From Cyclobacterium jeungdonense (GTDB lineage Bacteria; Bacteroidota; Bacteroidia; Cytophagales; Cyclobacteriaceae), in the NCBI RefSeq assembly GCF_010994275.1, contig NZ_WMCD01000001.1:806001-870000 (forward strand): DNA of 64,000 nt. The letters are read 5' to 3'. Both the position numbers and the translations under genes were made by a program. Below, piece by piece: positions 19,437 through 29,394 of this stretch. How positions within the stretch are numbered: the stretch's first letter is position 1; every line of letters starts with the position of its first letter. The notes below the pieces were generated by a model that worked only from the letters and a program-made list of their open reading frames with translations, was not told the DNA's origin and did not search any database.

Positions 19437-19458
19437 TGATATAAGATACCTTATATCA
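19437..19458. promoter_or_regulatory. 9-bp inverted repeat, candidate operator
   Basis: TGATATAAG and CTTATATCA flank the spacer ATAC as a perfect palindrome, about 185 bases upstream of the giant sensor gene and about 90 bases beyond the stop of the 1437-residue gene (all on the minus strand). No T-run follows on either strand, so a protein-binding site fits better than a terminator. Nothing else is recognisable in the gap 19254-19545. Confidence 0.45.
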
Positions 19459-19545
19459 CATCCTTCTAAATGTAGGATTTTAATTGCTAATAATCAATAC
19501 CTTAGCCGGGGTATCTAAATTTCGAATAGGTACATTTCAGGTTAC

Positions 19546-22500
19546 TTATTCGCAATCCGTGCAACAAATATCCGGCACTTTTGTTAAACGAGAACTACGC
19601 AGGATTCGATGGTGTCCCAATTCATCGCTTACCGGACTAGTATCGTTTCTGGCTATTGAAGCATTGGCTGTATTTGAACCGAACCGGTGCTGGTAACTTT
19701 GATTGAAAGCTTCTCTCTGTCCGGTACTCATGAAATTTCTAGTTGATTCGGCCACCAGTGCATCTTCCAGTCCCGATACATGGTCAAAAACATTTCGGAT
19801 TTGAGGCAACACTTCAACAACCACTACGCTAAGGGATGCGTCCGTGGGTAAACCATACAGCTGGAGAAGTTGGCTTACTTTTTTATTGGTCCAAATGGTT
19901 GTTCCATACTTAGTAGCACCTTTGTTCTTATTGGTAGCCGTTTTTAGTTTAAGGAATTTACCGGCTGCGGCTATACCTTCCTGCCCTTTTAGCGTTTTTA
20001 TCGCAATCTGATTGAGAAGTTGCAAATCCTGATTCGTGTATTTTTCAAGGGTATCTTGCTGGGTAGGCGGGTTAACTTGAATCCGCCAATCCAGGGGCCG
20101 GTCATCCAATAGGATATTACGGTAATCCTGATTATCTACGCGTTTTACTTGTGCATAAAGCAGGGCCCATAATTCCGTTCGTGGCGGGTTTGCGGTTACA
20201 TTTTTACCCTTGTGAACGGATACAGCATAAGGAGCGGTCACCCATATTTTGTCATTATCCCGGTTTGGAACACAGGTCAGGACCGGTGCAGGATGCTGAA
20301 TACCCTGCATTTTCAGACGCCTACCAAACCTGCCTTGAGCCGTGGTCCAAACCTTTTCCGTCGGATCGCCTTCATTGACGGGTTTCCGCTCGAAATGGCC
20401 CACTCTAAATTCATAGGTAAAAAATCCAAACATTTCATCGCTATTGGCGTGAAGACCAGGTGGTAGAGGCAGTATGTAGTGTACATCGCTGTCTTTACTC
20501 TTGAGCATTGGTTGCATGGCATTCAAGCCGGCCAAATCATTGGAAGAAGCCGGGGAGACGATGCGAATGAGCTCCGGATCGATCGGCAAGGATGGCTCCT
20601 CAGGCGCCAAAAATAATGAGGGATGGTTATTGCTGATCAACTGGTCCGGAGCCTGTGCCAAAACCCGGGCAAAATAGCAATCCTGTGGGTCTTCCACCGG
20701 TTGGTCGAATTCGATCCATAAAAACCGCTTTCTGGATTCGCTATTTGCATATTTTTCATCCCGAATATAAGGAGAAAGCGCATAGCCAGCCGAAACGATT
20801 TTGGGCACCTGAGCAGGCGGGCTGGTTATGGGCAGCGTCATCTCGATGGTTTCCATTGTATCGTTGCTGGCACCATGTGCTGGTTTAAACCGGGCTTCCA
20901 GGCTGTAGCTGAGGTCGATGGTATCCGGAAAGGCACCCGTTTCTTCCCGTTTGGGCTCCACGGCATCAAAAAACACTAACTGGCTGCTGTTTCGCTGCGG
21001 TGCGTCTAAGGATTCAAAAGAAGCCGTGCGTATCATTTTAAGCTTTCCAGCAATGACGTCAATTTCCCCTTCCTCGGTATCGTGCGTAAACTTTTTGGAT
21101 CTTCTCACCCAAAAAGCCTCCGTCTCCAGGGCATCCCACATCCAGTCCCGATCCAGTTCATAGTTTAAACAACATATCCAGTGATTATACAAATCACCTT
21201 TGGAAGCGAACGTAATGGATGAACCATCCGGAGCCAGGCTATGCCGAATGCGGCTGCTGCAACCAAAAACCACGCGTTTTCCTTTTGGGGCATACAAGGT
21301 CAGTCCATTGCTTTGCAGGTTTAACCGATCTGCCAATTGCTGAATGTTGCTGTTTTGTCTTTCCTGCGACGTTCCTAAAAGGATACTATTCCAGGTTCCA
21401 TCAAATACGGTGATGGCGTCAGGGCGCATGTAAATTCCCTGAAGGCTGGACACTCCTGCCGACTGCACCAGCAAATTGGTTTCGTCCAGGGAAGGTTGGT
21501 ACAGCAAAACAGAAAACGATGCTCCATACCGCACGTCTAAATGCGGATCTGATGCATCTACTATACCGTAATATTCCTCCGTTTGCGAATCGGTTTCCTT
21601 ATCCTCACAAACCGCCCGAATAGTCAATCTTGCCGTCCTGGCCGTAGGGAGAACCAATTCAGCGAGTTGGTCTATATCATCCTCCAGCCCCAGGTCCTGG
21701 GCCAGGTTTTGCGTGGTTCCCGTATGCAACACCTTATCGGTACCCTGAATATCCCGGTAAACGATGGGTATATTTAGGCTCGCCTCGTATTGGTCTTCAT
21801 TATTCTCAATGGCCGGAAAATAGCGGTAGGTAGTATACAAGTGGACATAATCGTCCTTTCCATTTACACTGTCCAATTTGTCCAACTTCAAGGTGGCTAT
21901 TTCGACGATTATTTCCACCCGATCCACATCCGGATCCGCAATACCTAATCCCACCCGATGTTCCGCATCAGCAGCTTCAGGACTAAGTCCCAGATTGGAT
22001 TGGGTAAGTAATCTGTTGATTGGATCGCTGTATTTACCGGTATAGACCACTGCGGGATAGCCTAATTTGGGTCTGCGAATGTTCAATGCGTCCAGATTAT
22101 TGGGCCCGTCGACACCGGTAACCGGGTGTATATCTCCCTCGGCCGCTTCGGGGTTAGACTCAATTTCCTGTATCCGGGGTTGAATGGGGGCAATAAATCG
22201 TTTAAATCGACAAAATCCAATATCGGACGGGGTTTCATTGATGGGTTGCCGGTCAATCGATGGCACGCCCCCGCTAATATCCTGCATCCGTACCCGGAAC
22301 TCGTAGCCTTGCCCATATCGAAGTTGGGCATTCAAAATGCCCGCCTGATAGATTTGATTGAGTTGGTTTTGGGCTGCTCCTGTTACTCCGGTACCCGTGG
22401 TTACCGGGTTTCCGTCCTTATCGGTCGCCGGCTGACCGTCGGGGTCGGCATCCAGGTTCGGATGGGTATTTTGGTATACGGTGGCTGCATCTTCATCGGG

Positions 22501-23859
22501 CAAAACCATGCTATGGCCTGTCCAGTTGGCAAAATACATGGGCAGCCAGTAAGGCTGTGGCTGCCCAAGTACCTGCTCGGTCCCATCTAGCTGCGTGGGG
22601 TATACCTGATACGGCAGTTCACCAGCAAAATCTCCCAAGACTATGGTATCATTCGGATTGGCGGGATTTCGGCTTAAGGAAAACGTGTTTCGGTTGCTTA
22701 CCCAATTCAAGGATTCCCAGGGTCCTTGCTCCTCGCCTTCTTCAGCCTGCTGCCGCACGTCTATTACAAATCCATGAACTCCGATGGGGGCGTCCAGTCT
22801 TTTGACCGGGCCGTTGACACTGGAATCTACGGCGAGTTGGCGGATGTACCAATTCAGCAATTGCAAATCATCCCATCCCAGTTGTATTCCCGAATCTGTA
22901 AGGGGATAAGCACCATCTGCTTCCTCTATTAATGGATCGCGATGGGGTGCCTGATGGCAATGCACGGTTTTGGCAAAACCGTCATCGTAGACAGCCGTTT
23001 CGATAAAAAGTTCATCGTAATTACCATCATGAACGTTCAGCACAGGGTACAGCAAAGGGGCAAATACCTGTCTTGGCTCCCCGGGTCTAAGGATGGGAAT
23101 CCGCGCTGCGTAGCGTTTTATAAAGGTATCGTCAGCGGCAAACTGAGGGCTAAAACTACTGCCATCTGCCAGGTCCAGGTACAAAAATCCTCCCTCCGGG
23201 AAGGTATCAGCTTCTATAGGCAAATAAAAGGTATAAATAAACCCGGCTGCTCTGGCCAATAACGGTTGTCTTAAAATATGGGCAAAAACCTTTCCCCAGC
23301 TAATAGAGGGGCCAGTTTGCTGAAATCCCTGATGGAATTTAGCTCCTTTTACTGCACAATGATAGGTATCATCCGTAAAGGCATTTTTACTATTGATGGC
23401 CTTTAGCCCAGTCGCTTTTAAAAATGTTTTAGGTAAGTGCTTATAAACAGAAACGTTCCGTTGCCGGGGAGCTTCAAATTGCCTGGATGTTGGAATATTG
23501 GTCAAACTAGCATTGGAATTTACCATATTGAAGTCCAGAATCTGCAGGTGGTTGGCCATGGCCTCAAATATTTCCCTGGGATTCTGCGGTGACGCTGTGA
23601 CCTCAACAGGCAGGGCATTTGTCAGGGGTTGCGGCTGAGGCAGTGGATTGGCACCAAAACCCTGCACAAGCTGTGCAGCAAAGGAAAAGTTGGCATCGGC
23701 AAAAGCTGCTTCCGCATTCGGAATGGCCGGTTCCTCCCCTGTTATGATAGGGTTCAAGGGGTTATGATCCCGCGGTATTACGACGATATTTACCTGTAAT
23801 TCGTTTCCGTCAAAATATTGCGGAAAGGTCATTATGGAAAGTCTTTGGTTTGGATTCAT
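19546..23859 (-). CDS. Giant protein of unknown function, second gene of a two-gene module
   Basis: 1437 residues with no signal peptide, TM helix or domain that I recognise. It begins 'RLSIMTFPQYFDGNELQVNI', and the first 100 residues contain a Pro/Asn-rich stretch. The body looks like many beta domains: 'RIPILRPGEPRQVFAPLLYP', 'LQLLNWYIRQL', 'YGQGYEFRVRMQDISGG', 'VDRVEIIVEIATL', 'SLQGIYMRPDAITVFDGTW'. The C-terminal 20 residues are basic and then Cys-rich, ending 'LTKVPDICCTDCE', which could bind metal or be modified. It starts 12 bases after the stop of the 1800-residue gene, so the two are an operon and likely partners. Composition is like the rest of the chromosome. A role as a secreted or assembled particle component is only a guess. 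Confidence 0.75.
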   Translation of the reverse strand: MNPNQRLSIMTFPQYFDGNELQVNIVVIPRDHNPLNPIITGEEPAIPNAEAAFADANFSFAAQLVQGFGANPLPQPQPLTNALPVEVTASPQNPREIFEAMANHLQILDFNMVNSNASLTNIPTSRQFEAPRQRNVSVYKHLPKTFLKATGLKAINSKNAFTDDTYHCAVKGAKFHQGFQQTGPSISWGKVFAHILRQPLLARAAGFIYTFYLPIEADTFPEGGFLYLDLADGSSFSPQFAADDTFIKRYAARIPILRPGEPRQVFAPLLYPVLNVHDGNYDELFIETAVYDDGFAKTVHCHQAPHRDPLIEEADGAYPLTDSGIQLGWDDLQLLNWYIRQLAVDSSVNGPVKRLDAPIGVHGFVIDVRQQAEEGEEQGPWESLNWVSNRNTFSLSRNPANPNDTIVLGDFAGELPYQVYPTQLDGTEQVLGQPQPYWLPMYFANWTGHSMVLPDEDAATVYQNTHPNLDADPDGQPATDKDGNPVTTGTGVTGAAQNQLNQIYQAGILNAQLRYGQGYEFRVRMQDISGGVPSIDRQPINETPSDIGFCRFKRFIAPIQPRIQEIESNPEAAEGDIHPVTGVDGPNNLDALNIRRPKLGYPAVVYTGKYSDPINRLLTQSNLGLSPEAADAEHRVGLGIADPDVDRVEIIVEIATLKLDKLDSVNGKDDYVHLYTTYRYFPAIENNEDQYEASLNIPIVYRDIQGTDKVLHTGTTQNLAQDLGLEDDIDQLAELVLPTARTARLTIRAVCEDKETDSQTEEYYGIVDASDPHLDVRYGASFSVLLYQPSLDETNLLVQSAGVSSLQGIYMRPDAITVFDGTWNSILLGTSQERQNSNIQQLADRLNLQSNGLTLYAPKGKRVVFGCSSRIRHSLAPDGSSITFASKGDLYNHWICCLNYELDRDWMWDALETEAFWVRRSKKFTHDTEEGEIDVIAGKLKMIRTASFESLDAPQRNSSQLVFFDAVEPKREETGAFPDTIDLSYSLEARFKPAHGASNDTMETIEMTLPITSPPAQVPKIVSAGYALSPYIRDEKYANSESRKRFLWIEFDQPVEDPQDCYFARVLAQAPDQLISNNHPSLFLAPEEPSLPIDPELIRIVSPASSNDLAGLNAMQPMLKSKDSDVHYILPLPPGLHANSDEMFGFFTYEFRVGHFERKPVNEGDPTEKVWTTAQGRFGRRLKMQGIQHPAPVLTCVPNRDNDKIWVTAPYAVSVHKGKNVTANPPRTELWALLYAQVKRVDNQDYRNILLDDRPLDWRIQVNPPTQQDTLEKYTNQDLQLLNQIAIKTLKGQEGIAAAGKFLKLKTATNKNKGATKYGTTIWTNKKVSQLLQLYGLPTDASLSVVVVEVLPQIRNVFDHVSGLEDALVAESTRNFMSTGQREAFNQSYQHRFGSNTANASIARNDTSPVSDELGHHRILRSSRLTKVPDICCTDCE

Positions 23860-23871
23860 GGCAAAAATGAA

Positions 23872-26800
23872 TTAAGCAATCCGGCGCTGCTCCTGCCAGG
23901 ATTCGGTGAAACTGATATTGATGATAAAGGCGATACTGATATCCAGACCAAAGGTAACCTGGCACTGCATGTCGGTTCGCGATTCGCCGCCTCCGATGGC
24001 CTTTTTGGAATAGGTGCCTTTGGCTTCTATGCGAATGGTGATCGAAACGATCCCTCCAAGAATTTCAGCATGTCCTTCAAAGAGTAGAAAAGCGGAGACT
24101 TCCACGACACCTTCAGCGATGAAAATTTCGGCTCCCACTACGAATAGTACACTGACATTGCCAGCCACAGGAAGGCCAACCACGATTTGGGCACCAAAGC
24201 CGAATTTCATGCGCAGGGATGGGCCTACCTGGGTGTCTGCAGCAATATCCACCTCGGCCTGGCCAATGGCGTAAATAGTGGCTGCCGATACGGATACGCA
24301 CATCACCGACAGCCTACCATAAAATCCGAGCACACCCCCAGCTGAGGGCAGCAACTCATCGGTATTGCTGGTAACTTTCAGGGCGGCGTTGAAATAGGCT
24401 CCGATCTTTAGCCCTGCCTCCAGCTTGAATGGGGTATTGGGGTCGTTGTATACCGCATCAGGTACAGGAAACCGGATTACGGGTATTTCTTTAGAGGCCT
24501 CAAATTTGTATTCCCAGCTACCGGCTTTATTGCTCATGGCCAGCTTTAGACCGTTTTGAACGGCCTCCCCGTAGTTTCCATCCTGCAAGCTTTGCAGGAT
24601 TTCCAATAGGTCTACCAACGGGTCCAACTCGGGGGCAAATTCCAGATCGGGTTTGGGGTAGGTCGCTTCCTTGCCGTTTTCGGAATCCCAATTACCTCGA
24701 ATGGTCATTAGCCGCTCAATACCGGCCAGATCAATCACCAGTCCGATGTTGTTCATCTTGCTTTTCCAGCTTTCCGTTACCGAATTGATGTCAAAATCCA
24801 GAGAACCGGGTTCTTCTACATTTCCGTCTTTGTCTTTTTTGTCGTACTCGATGTAAATCCGGAAATTACCATCCCCTACATCGATCAATTCAAATTCGGT
24901 AGGAAGGTCAAAAAATTCTTCCGGATTGTGTAAGAGCTGGAGCCCCTGCTCTTTGACATTATTCAATGTATCCTGAACGTCCATCAGTTCATACACATCC
25001 TGTCCCAAATCCTGAAGGGCATTCAGATTGAAAGGAAATGAGCCGTTTTTCTTCATCAGAATGGCCTCTCCCAAGGTTAGCGCAGAGAAGTCATCACCTG
25101 CACCTATATTGGGGAAAATCCCCTTGGTATTGACAATGCGGAAGGCATCCACAAACAAAGGAGGCGTTTTACTGAGGAGTTTTTTAACACCATTTTGAAA
25201 TGAGGGTGTAAGCAACAATGCTTTCTGAGTATCGGTGCTCTGCAAAAAGCCGTAATTCACCGTCCCGTTGACAGGTTGGCGCAGCAGCTCCAGGGGCTCC
25301 GCTATTCGGGTAAGTACATTGGACACAGGGGTATCGATTTTAACCCCATTCCCATCTTTCACGATTTTACCGTTTCGAATGACCGGAATTCCAAAATTGG
25401 GAGGTACAGGGCTTACATCCCCATTGGCCCGCTCGTGTTTGACCATGGACCAGCTGCCGTCTTTGGGAAGCAAAACGTTTCCCCTGCCTGCTACACAAAA
25501 AACCGGATCCGTACCATTTTGACCAAAAGAATTGTTAAAATCAAAGCGACTGAACCGCATTTTCTGGCTACTTCCTACCAGCTCCACCTCGCAATCAATG
25601 GCTCCTCCAATCGTTCCCTGCCGTTGCACCAGCAGCTTTAAAGCGGTATTGTTTAGCGGGAATCCTTTTGGGCCTAGCTGCACAAAGCCAAGGATCCTGC
25701 TTGAGGGGACCAATGCTTTCTCTCCTTCTGCCGTAGGTTTCGTTTGCATCCCGGAGACTACCCCTTCGATTTCCACGTCCGCATCAAAATATACGGGTTG
25801 AAGACTGACATCAAAATTTTTGGGTGTTTTGACTTCCATTCCCACCTGATCTACCGATTCCTCGAAAAGCACGTTTTCGTTGAAAGGAGCTACTTCCTGG
25901 GTTTCCACTATATTTGAAACGTTGTACAATCCTTTGATCAAGCCCGGATGGATATCCAATTCGGCCATTTTCTCTACGGCTATAAGCTGCGGTTCCGGGT
26001 TTTCAGGAGGGCCACCCGGAAAAGCAGGGTTGTTTTCATAGTAGTAATACCGAAAATCAAATTTTCCGTCGCTCTCTGCCCGCCAGCCACTATCGAAACG
26101 ATAGACATAACCGGAACTAACCCTGAAAAGCGTGATGGTACGCACTACCTTAATGGCCCAGGGATACAGGATACTCTTAACCTGAATGATTTCGTGGGAA
26201 CACCGGCCCATCATCACGTCAAATTTAGCCTGGCTGGTTTCGGCTACCGCCGCTTTGGTATTCAGCCAATTGCTAAACATATTGGCACCGTAGCCACTCA
26301 GATCCATCCGGGTTACCGGTACACCTCGCTGCTTATACAATTCAAAAGGGTAATTGCTATCGTAGTAAAATTCCCGATTAAAAATCTCTGTTACACTTCC
26401 TCCCAGGGTGCTGTTTCCAGTAGCATTGCCAAGTATATCCAACACATTATTAATTTGTAGTGTACTGCCCATAAACATCTTGCTATCCCCCTCTCTCAGA
26501 GGGATACCTGCGTCCATGCGCAATTGGAGACTAGACTGCACGTCACCGTCAAAATTGATTTTAGTTTCTCTTAAATTCCCTCCCTCCCTGTCAACATTGT
26601 TGAACCGATAGTTTTGGGTAAGCAAAGCGGCGGCCTTCATGCCGAAGGGCAGTGTAAAAAAGGAAAACGCCTGGAAATCCGTCTCATTTTTTCGTTTTTC
26701 AAGTAAAAAATCAGTCAGAGGAAGTGGCGCCAACACCACTTTTTCATCACTATTGTTAGCGATCCGTGTAGGTCCTCCATCATCAGGATAATAATTAAAA

Positions 26801-29274
26801 CCACCAGCAGGATCTCCGGGGGTGGGGCCATCGGGTGGTGGCAGGGGCGGGCTTAGGTTAATAACCGGTTCCCAGGAGATCTGAGGTACCGTGAAGGCCC
26901 GTATATTTTCCCCGGCACTGACCACGTCCAATCCCTGAACCCGAAGGGAAAAAAAACTATAGGAAATTTCTCCCGTGGTTGGATCCCGTTCGGTCTCCAC
27001 ACCGAATTCCCGGCGGTTTAGAAGATCAAAGCTAATACCAAACAGATCGGCATTGGTGCTGACATCCAAAAGGGCAAACGCATCCCTTCTATACCGGTGA
27101 GTGTCCTTTTCCCATTGACTCCCATAATCGGGCAAAGGCCGTGGTGCTTCACTGGCAGCATGCGTGACCACACCCGAAAATTCAGTTGATTTTTCGATTT
27201 CCAACTGTTCCAGTTTACGCGAAAACCGCAAGGCAGAAAGCCTGTCACCGGGGTTTTCCGCATCTGAAAGCGTAAAAGCCGAGAAAAATGGATTTTCGGA
27301 TATCGCTGAGAAATTTCCCGGCCCGGAAAATTCCGATACCGGAGCAGAATCATCCGCTGCCTGATCCAGTGAAATGCCGCCAAAAAGCTGATCTAAAGGC
27401 GAGAAATGAAAGGAAACGGCAATCCCATCTCCGGCTTCTCCCGCAGACCAGGCCGTTCTTCCCACCAACCATCCTTGTAGGCTGGTTCCTGCACCTCCTG
27501 GTACGCCTGCACTATCTCTCCCAAATTGATTTCGAGCTAGCCCCAGATTAGCGGCATAAGGATCAGGCAAGGTTGGAATGTAAGCCAAAAGGCCAAAAGA
27601 CAGGAACAATGATCCTTCACTTACCTTGGCGAATTCCTCATTTAGTTGACCGAATAAAAGACAGCCATTGGGTTGGGTGACTTTAAAAAGGGCATTGCTC
27701 ATAGCCAGGGCCATTTGTTCCGGAAGGTAGGGGTCCTGATCGGTAATTTCTGCGGTATCGGCTATCAGGTTATCGTCATAAAGGTAAACCAACCGGTTTG
27801 CCGCCGTGGCCGATAAAAACAGCAAAGAATGCCTGGATTGTAACAAGGGCGGGGTGCCGTCTACTTTGACTGGTCGATCCACTTGAAAATCGGTATCACA
27901 GAAACGCACCAACAATTCGGTTCCGCTGGCGTGGCTGATGTATAGAAGAGGTCCGGTTTGAGGAAAAGTAAGAACAACACGGGAAGGAATAATTTGCCCT
28001 TCTTCTTTCCACAATTCAAGCGACTGACTGGCGTGAGGATTGGCTACACTAAAATCTGCCAGAAGCAATTGTCCGTTACCTGCCAATAGGTGGGTTTGGG
28101 ATAATTGAAAGCCGCTACCTTGAAGGCCCACCCAGGAATTTACCAAACCCGGACCGGTACGAACATAGAGCTGTCCCGATCCTTCCGGAAGCGTAGGCTG
28201 GGTCAGGTCCAGCTGGGTGAGGGGTAACAGCCAGCCGCTAGTTTCAATGACTGCCTTATTACTTAAAAAATTAAAATCTGACTCGTTTTGCTTTATATCC
28301 AATTCGCCGCCTGAAGCCTGAAACGGAATTTGAATTCGTTGGAGTGCTGCATGATAATTCAGAGGTTGGTTTTTGGCCCAGCTAAAGTTTATTTTTTGTC
28401 CCATCAGGCTCCACCCGGCCCGGCCGACCCGGTTGATAGTTGCCGTATTACTTGAAATGGTAAAATCAAAACTCTCCGGGAAATTCAGCTGCATAGATGC
28501 CGCTGCCTTACCATAGGGACTTTTGGTCTTTTTTCCTTTCACTGCTGGCTCCTCTGGTCGTAAGGCCACCTCAATGCTGGCATTAGCCGGCAGGGTAAGT
28601 TTATTTTTGATGTTTTTGGCTGGTTGGCTAAGTTTAATCGTGCCTCCCTGGATGGTCAATCCTGTGTAGGAACCTTCTGGCGCATTGGCCGAAAAGAGTC
28701 TGGCGTTGATCCAGATTCCTCCCTGATTCAGGTTATATTGCTGCTGTTGCTGACGTGTTAATTTCTTATCGTCAACCTTTTTTTTATCGGAACCTTTGCT
28801 TGCCTGAAACAACAATACCGGCATCGCTATACCTTGTTTGTATAGGGCTGTAAAGCTGCCAATAGGAAAAAAATCAAACCAAAATTGCCTGCCATCAATT
28901 CCTTTAAAAGGGCCAATCGTTTCATCCACTTTCGATCCTGCCGACCATTCAGCCACGGATTGGGGCACCAGGGAATCCCTAAGTGGCACCTCCCTGCGAA
29001 ATACTTTGAAGCTGGTATCTGGATTTGATTTTTGCCGGGCCTTTTCGATGCTGCGAATTGCCTTTTTATCGGTTTCGCGAAGGTCATCCAAATAGTACAG
29101 ATCCGATTTTTCTATGGAAAAGGGATTGGGACGAACTGCTTCGGGTTTACCCTCTAAATGAGTTCGAGTCAAAAGCTTATTAAGTTGTAGGGAGGCTTTT
29201 TTGTCTTCCTTAGTTCTTAGACTTAAGGGTCCCATCAGCCCGGATAAAACGGATTTTATGGTTGGCTTTTTCAT
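23872..29274 (-). CDS. Giant protein of unknown function with beta-hairpin-rich C-terminus, first gene of a two-gene module
   Basis: 1800 residues, no signal peptide. The N-terminal 100 residues are basic and helical ('KKASLQLNKLLTRTHLEGK'). A long beta-rich middle part has phrases such as 'GIWINARLFSANAPEGSYTG' and a proline-rich hinge near 830 ('LSPPLPPPDGPTPGDPAGG'). The last 160 residues are strikingly regular: strands of alternating aliphatic and small residues separated by glycines ('LRMKFGFGAQIVVGLPVAG', 'VSVLFVVGAEIFIAEG', 'VVEVSAFLLFEGHAEILGG', 'IVSITIRIEAKGTYSK'), ending 'IAFIINISFTESWQEQRRIA'. That pattern suits a stack of beta-hairpins, a tube-like assembly or a membrane-inserting beta structure. 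No catalytic motif is visible. The partner gene follows after 12 bases; a PAS-LuxR regulator lies 120 bases upstream on the same strand. Confidence 0.75.
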   Translation of the reverse strand: MKKPTIKSVLSGLMGPLSLRTKEDKKASLQLNKLLTRTHLEGKPEAVRPNPFSIEKSDLYYLDDLRETDKKAIRSIEKARQKSNPDTSFKVFRREVPLRDSLVPQSVAEWSAGSKVDETIGPFKGIDGRQFWFDFFPIGSFTALYKQGIAMPVLLFQASKGSDKKKVDDKKLTRQQQQQYNLNQGGIWINARLFSANAPEGSYTGLTIQGGTIKLSQPAKNIKNKLTLPANASIEVALRPEEPAVKGKKTKSPYGKAAASMQLNFPESFDFTISSNTATINRVGRAGWSLMGQKINFSWAKNQPLNYHAALQRIQIPFQASGGELDIKQNESDFNFLSNKAVIETSGWLLPLTQLDLTQPTLPEGSGQLYVRTGPGLVNSWVGLQGSGFQLSQTHLLAGNGQLLLADFSVANPHASQSLELWKEEGQIIPSRVVLTFPQTGPLLYISHASGTELLVRFCDTDFQVDRPVKVDGTPPLLQSRHSLLFLSATAANRLVYLYDDNLIADTAEITDQDPYLPEQMALAMSNALFKVTQPNGCLLFGQLNEEFAKVSEGSLFLSFGLLAYIPTLPDPYAANLGLARNQFGRDSAGVPGGAGTSLQGWLVGRTAWSAGEAGDGIAVSFHFSPLDQLFGGISLDQAADDSAPVSEFSGPGNFSAISENPFFSAFTLSDAENPGDRLSALRFSRKLEQLEIEKSTEFSGVVTHAASEAPRPLPDYGSQWEKDTHRYRRDAFALLDVSTNADLFGISFDLLNRREFGVETERDPTTGEISYSFFSLRVQGLDVVSAGENIRAFTVPQISWEPVINLSPPLPPPDGPTPGDPAGGFNYYPDDGGPTRIANNSDEKVVLAPLPLTDFLLEKRKNETDFQAFSFFTLPFGMKAAALLTQNYRFNNVDREGGNLRETKINFDGDVQSSLQLRMDAGIPLREGDSKMFMGSTLQINNVLDILGNATGNSTLGGSVTEIFNREFYYDSNYPFELYKQRGVPVTRMDLSGYGANMFSNWLNTKAAVAETSQAKFDVMMGRCSHEIIQVKSILYPWAIKVVRTITLFRVSSGYVYRFDSGWRAESDGKFDFRYYYYENNPAFPGGPPENPEPQLIAVEKMAELDIHPGLIKGLYNVSNIVETQEVAPFNENVLFEESVDQVGMEVKTPKNFDVSLQPVYFDADVEIEGVVSGMQTKPTAEGEKALVPSSRILGFVQLGPKGFPLNNTALKLLVQRQGTIGGAIDCEVELVGSSQKMRFSRFDFNNSFGQNGTDPVFCVAGRGNVLLPKDGSWSMVKHERANGDVSPVPPNFGIPVIRNGKIVKDGNGVKIDTPVSNVLTRIAEPLELLRQPVNGTVNYGFLQSTDTQKALLLTPSFQNGVKKLLSKTPPLFVDAFRIVNTKGIFPNIGAGDDFSALTLGEAILMKKNGSFPFNLNALQDLGQDVYELMDVQDTLNNVKEQGLQLLHNPEEFFDLPTEFELIDVGDGNFRIYIEYDKKDKDGNVEEPGSLDFDINSVTESWKSKMNNIGLVIDLAGIERLMTIRGNWDSENGKEATYPKPDLEFAPELDPLVDLLEILQSLQDGNYGEAVQNGLKLAMSNKAGSWEYKFEASKEIPVIRFPVPDAVYNDPNTPFKLEAGLKIGAYFNAALKVTSNTDELLPSAGGVLGFYGRLSVMCVSVSAATIYAIGQAEVDIAADTQVGPSLRMKFGFGAQIVVGLPVAGNVSVLFVVGAEIFIAEGVVEVSAFLLFEGHAEILGGIVSITIRIEAKGTYSKKAIGGGESRTDMQCQVTFGLDISIAFIINISFTESWQEQRRIA

Positions 29275-29394
29275 AGAAAAGGGGTTTGCGGCTAAAAATA
29301 TAATGGTGTAAATCCCTGATTAAAAACCAGTTTGTTACTAAAAATAAATGTACCCGGATATTAACAAAGCCGCAATCCCCATTTTGGGGGATTT

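Noticed and set aside
25948..26460. 170-codon plus-strand frame inside the 1800-residue gene
   Set aside because: Long antisense frames are expected opposite long genes with this codon use; no domain is visible.
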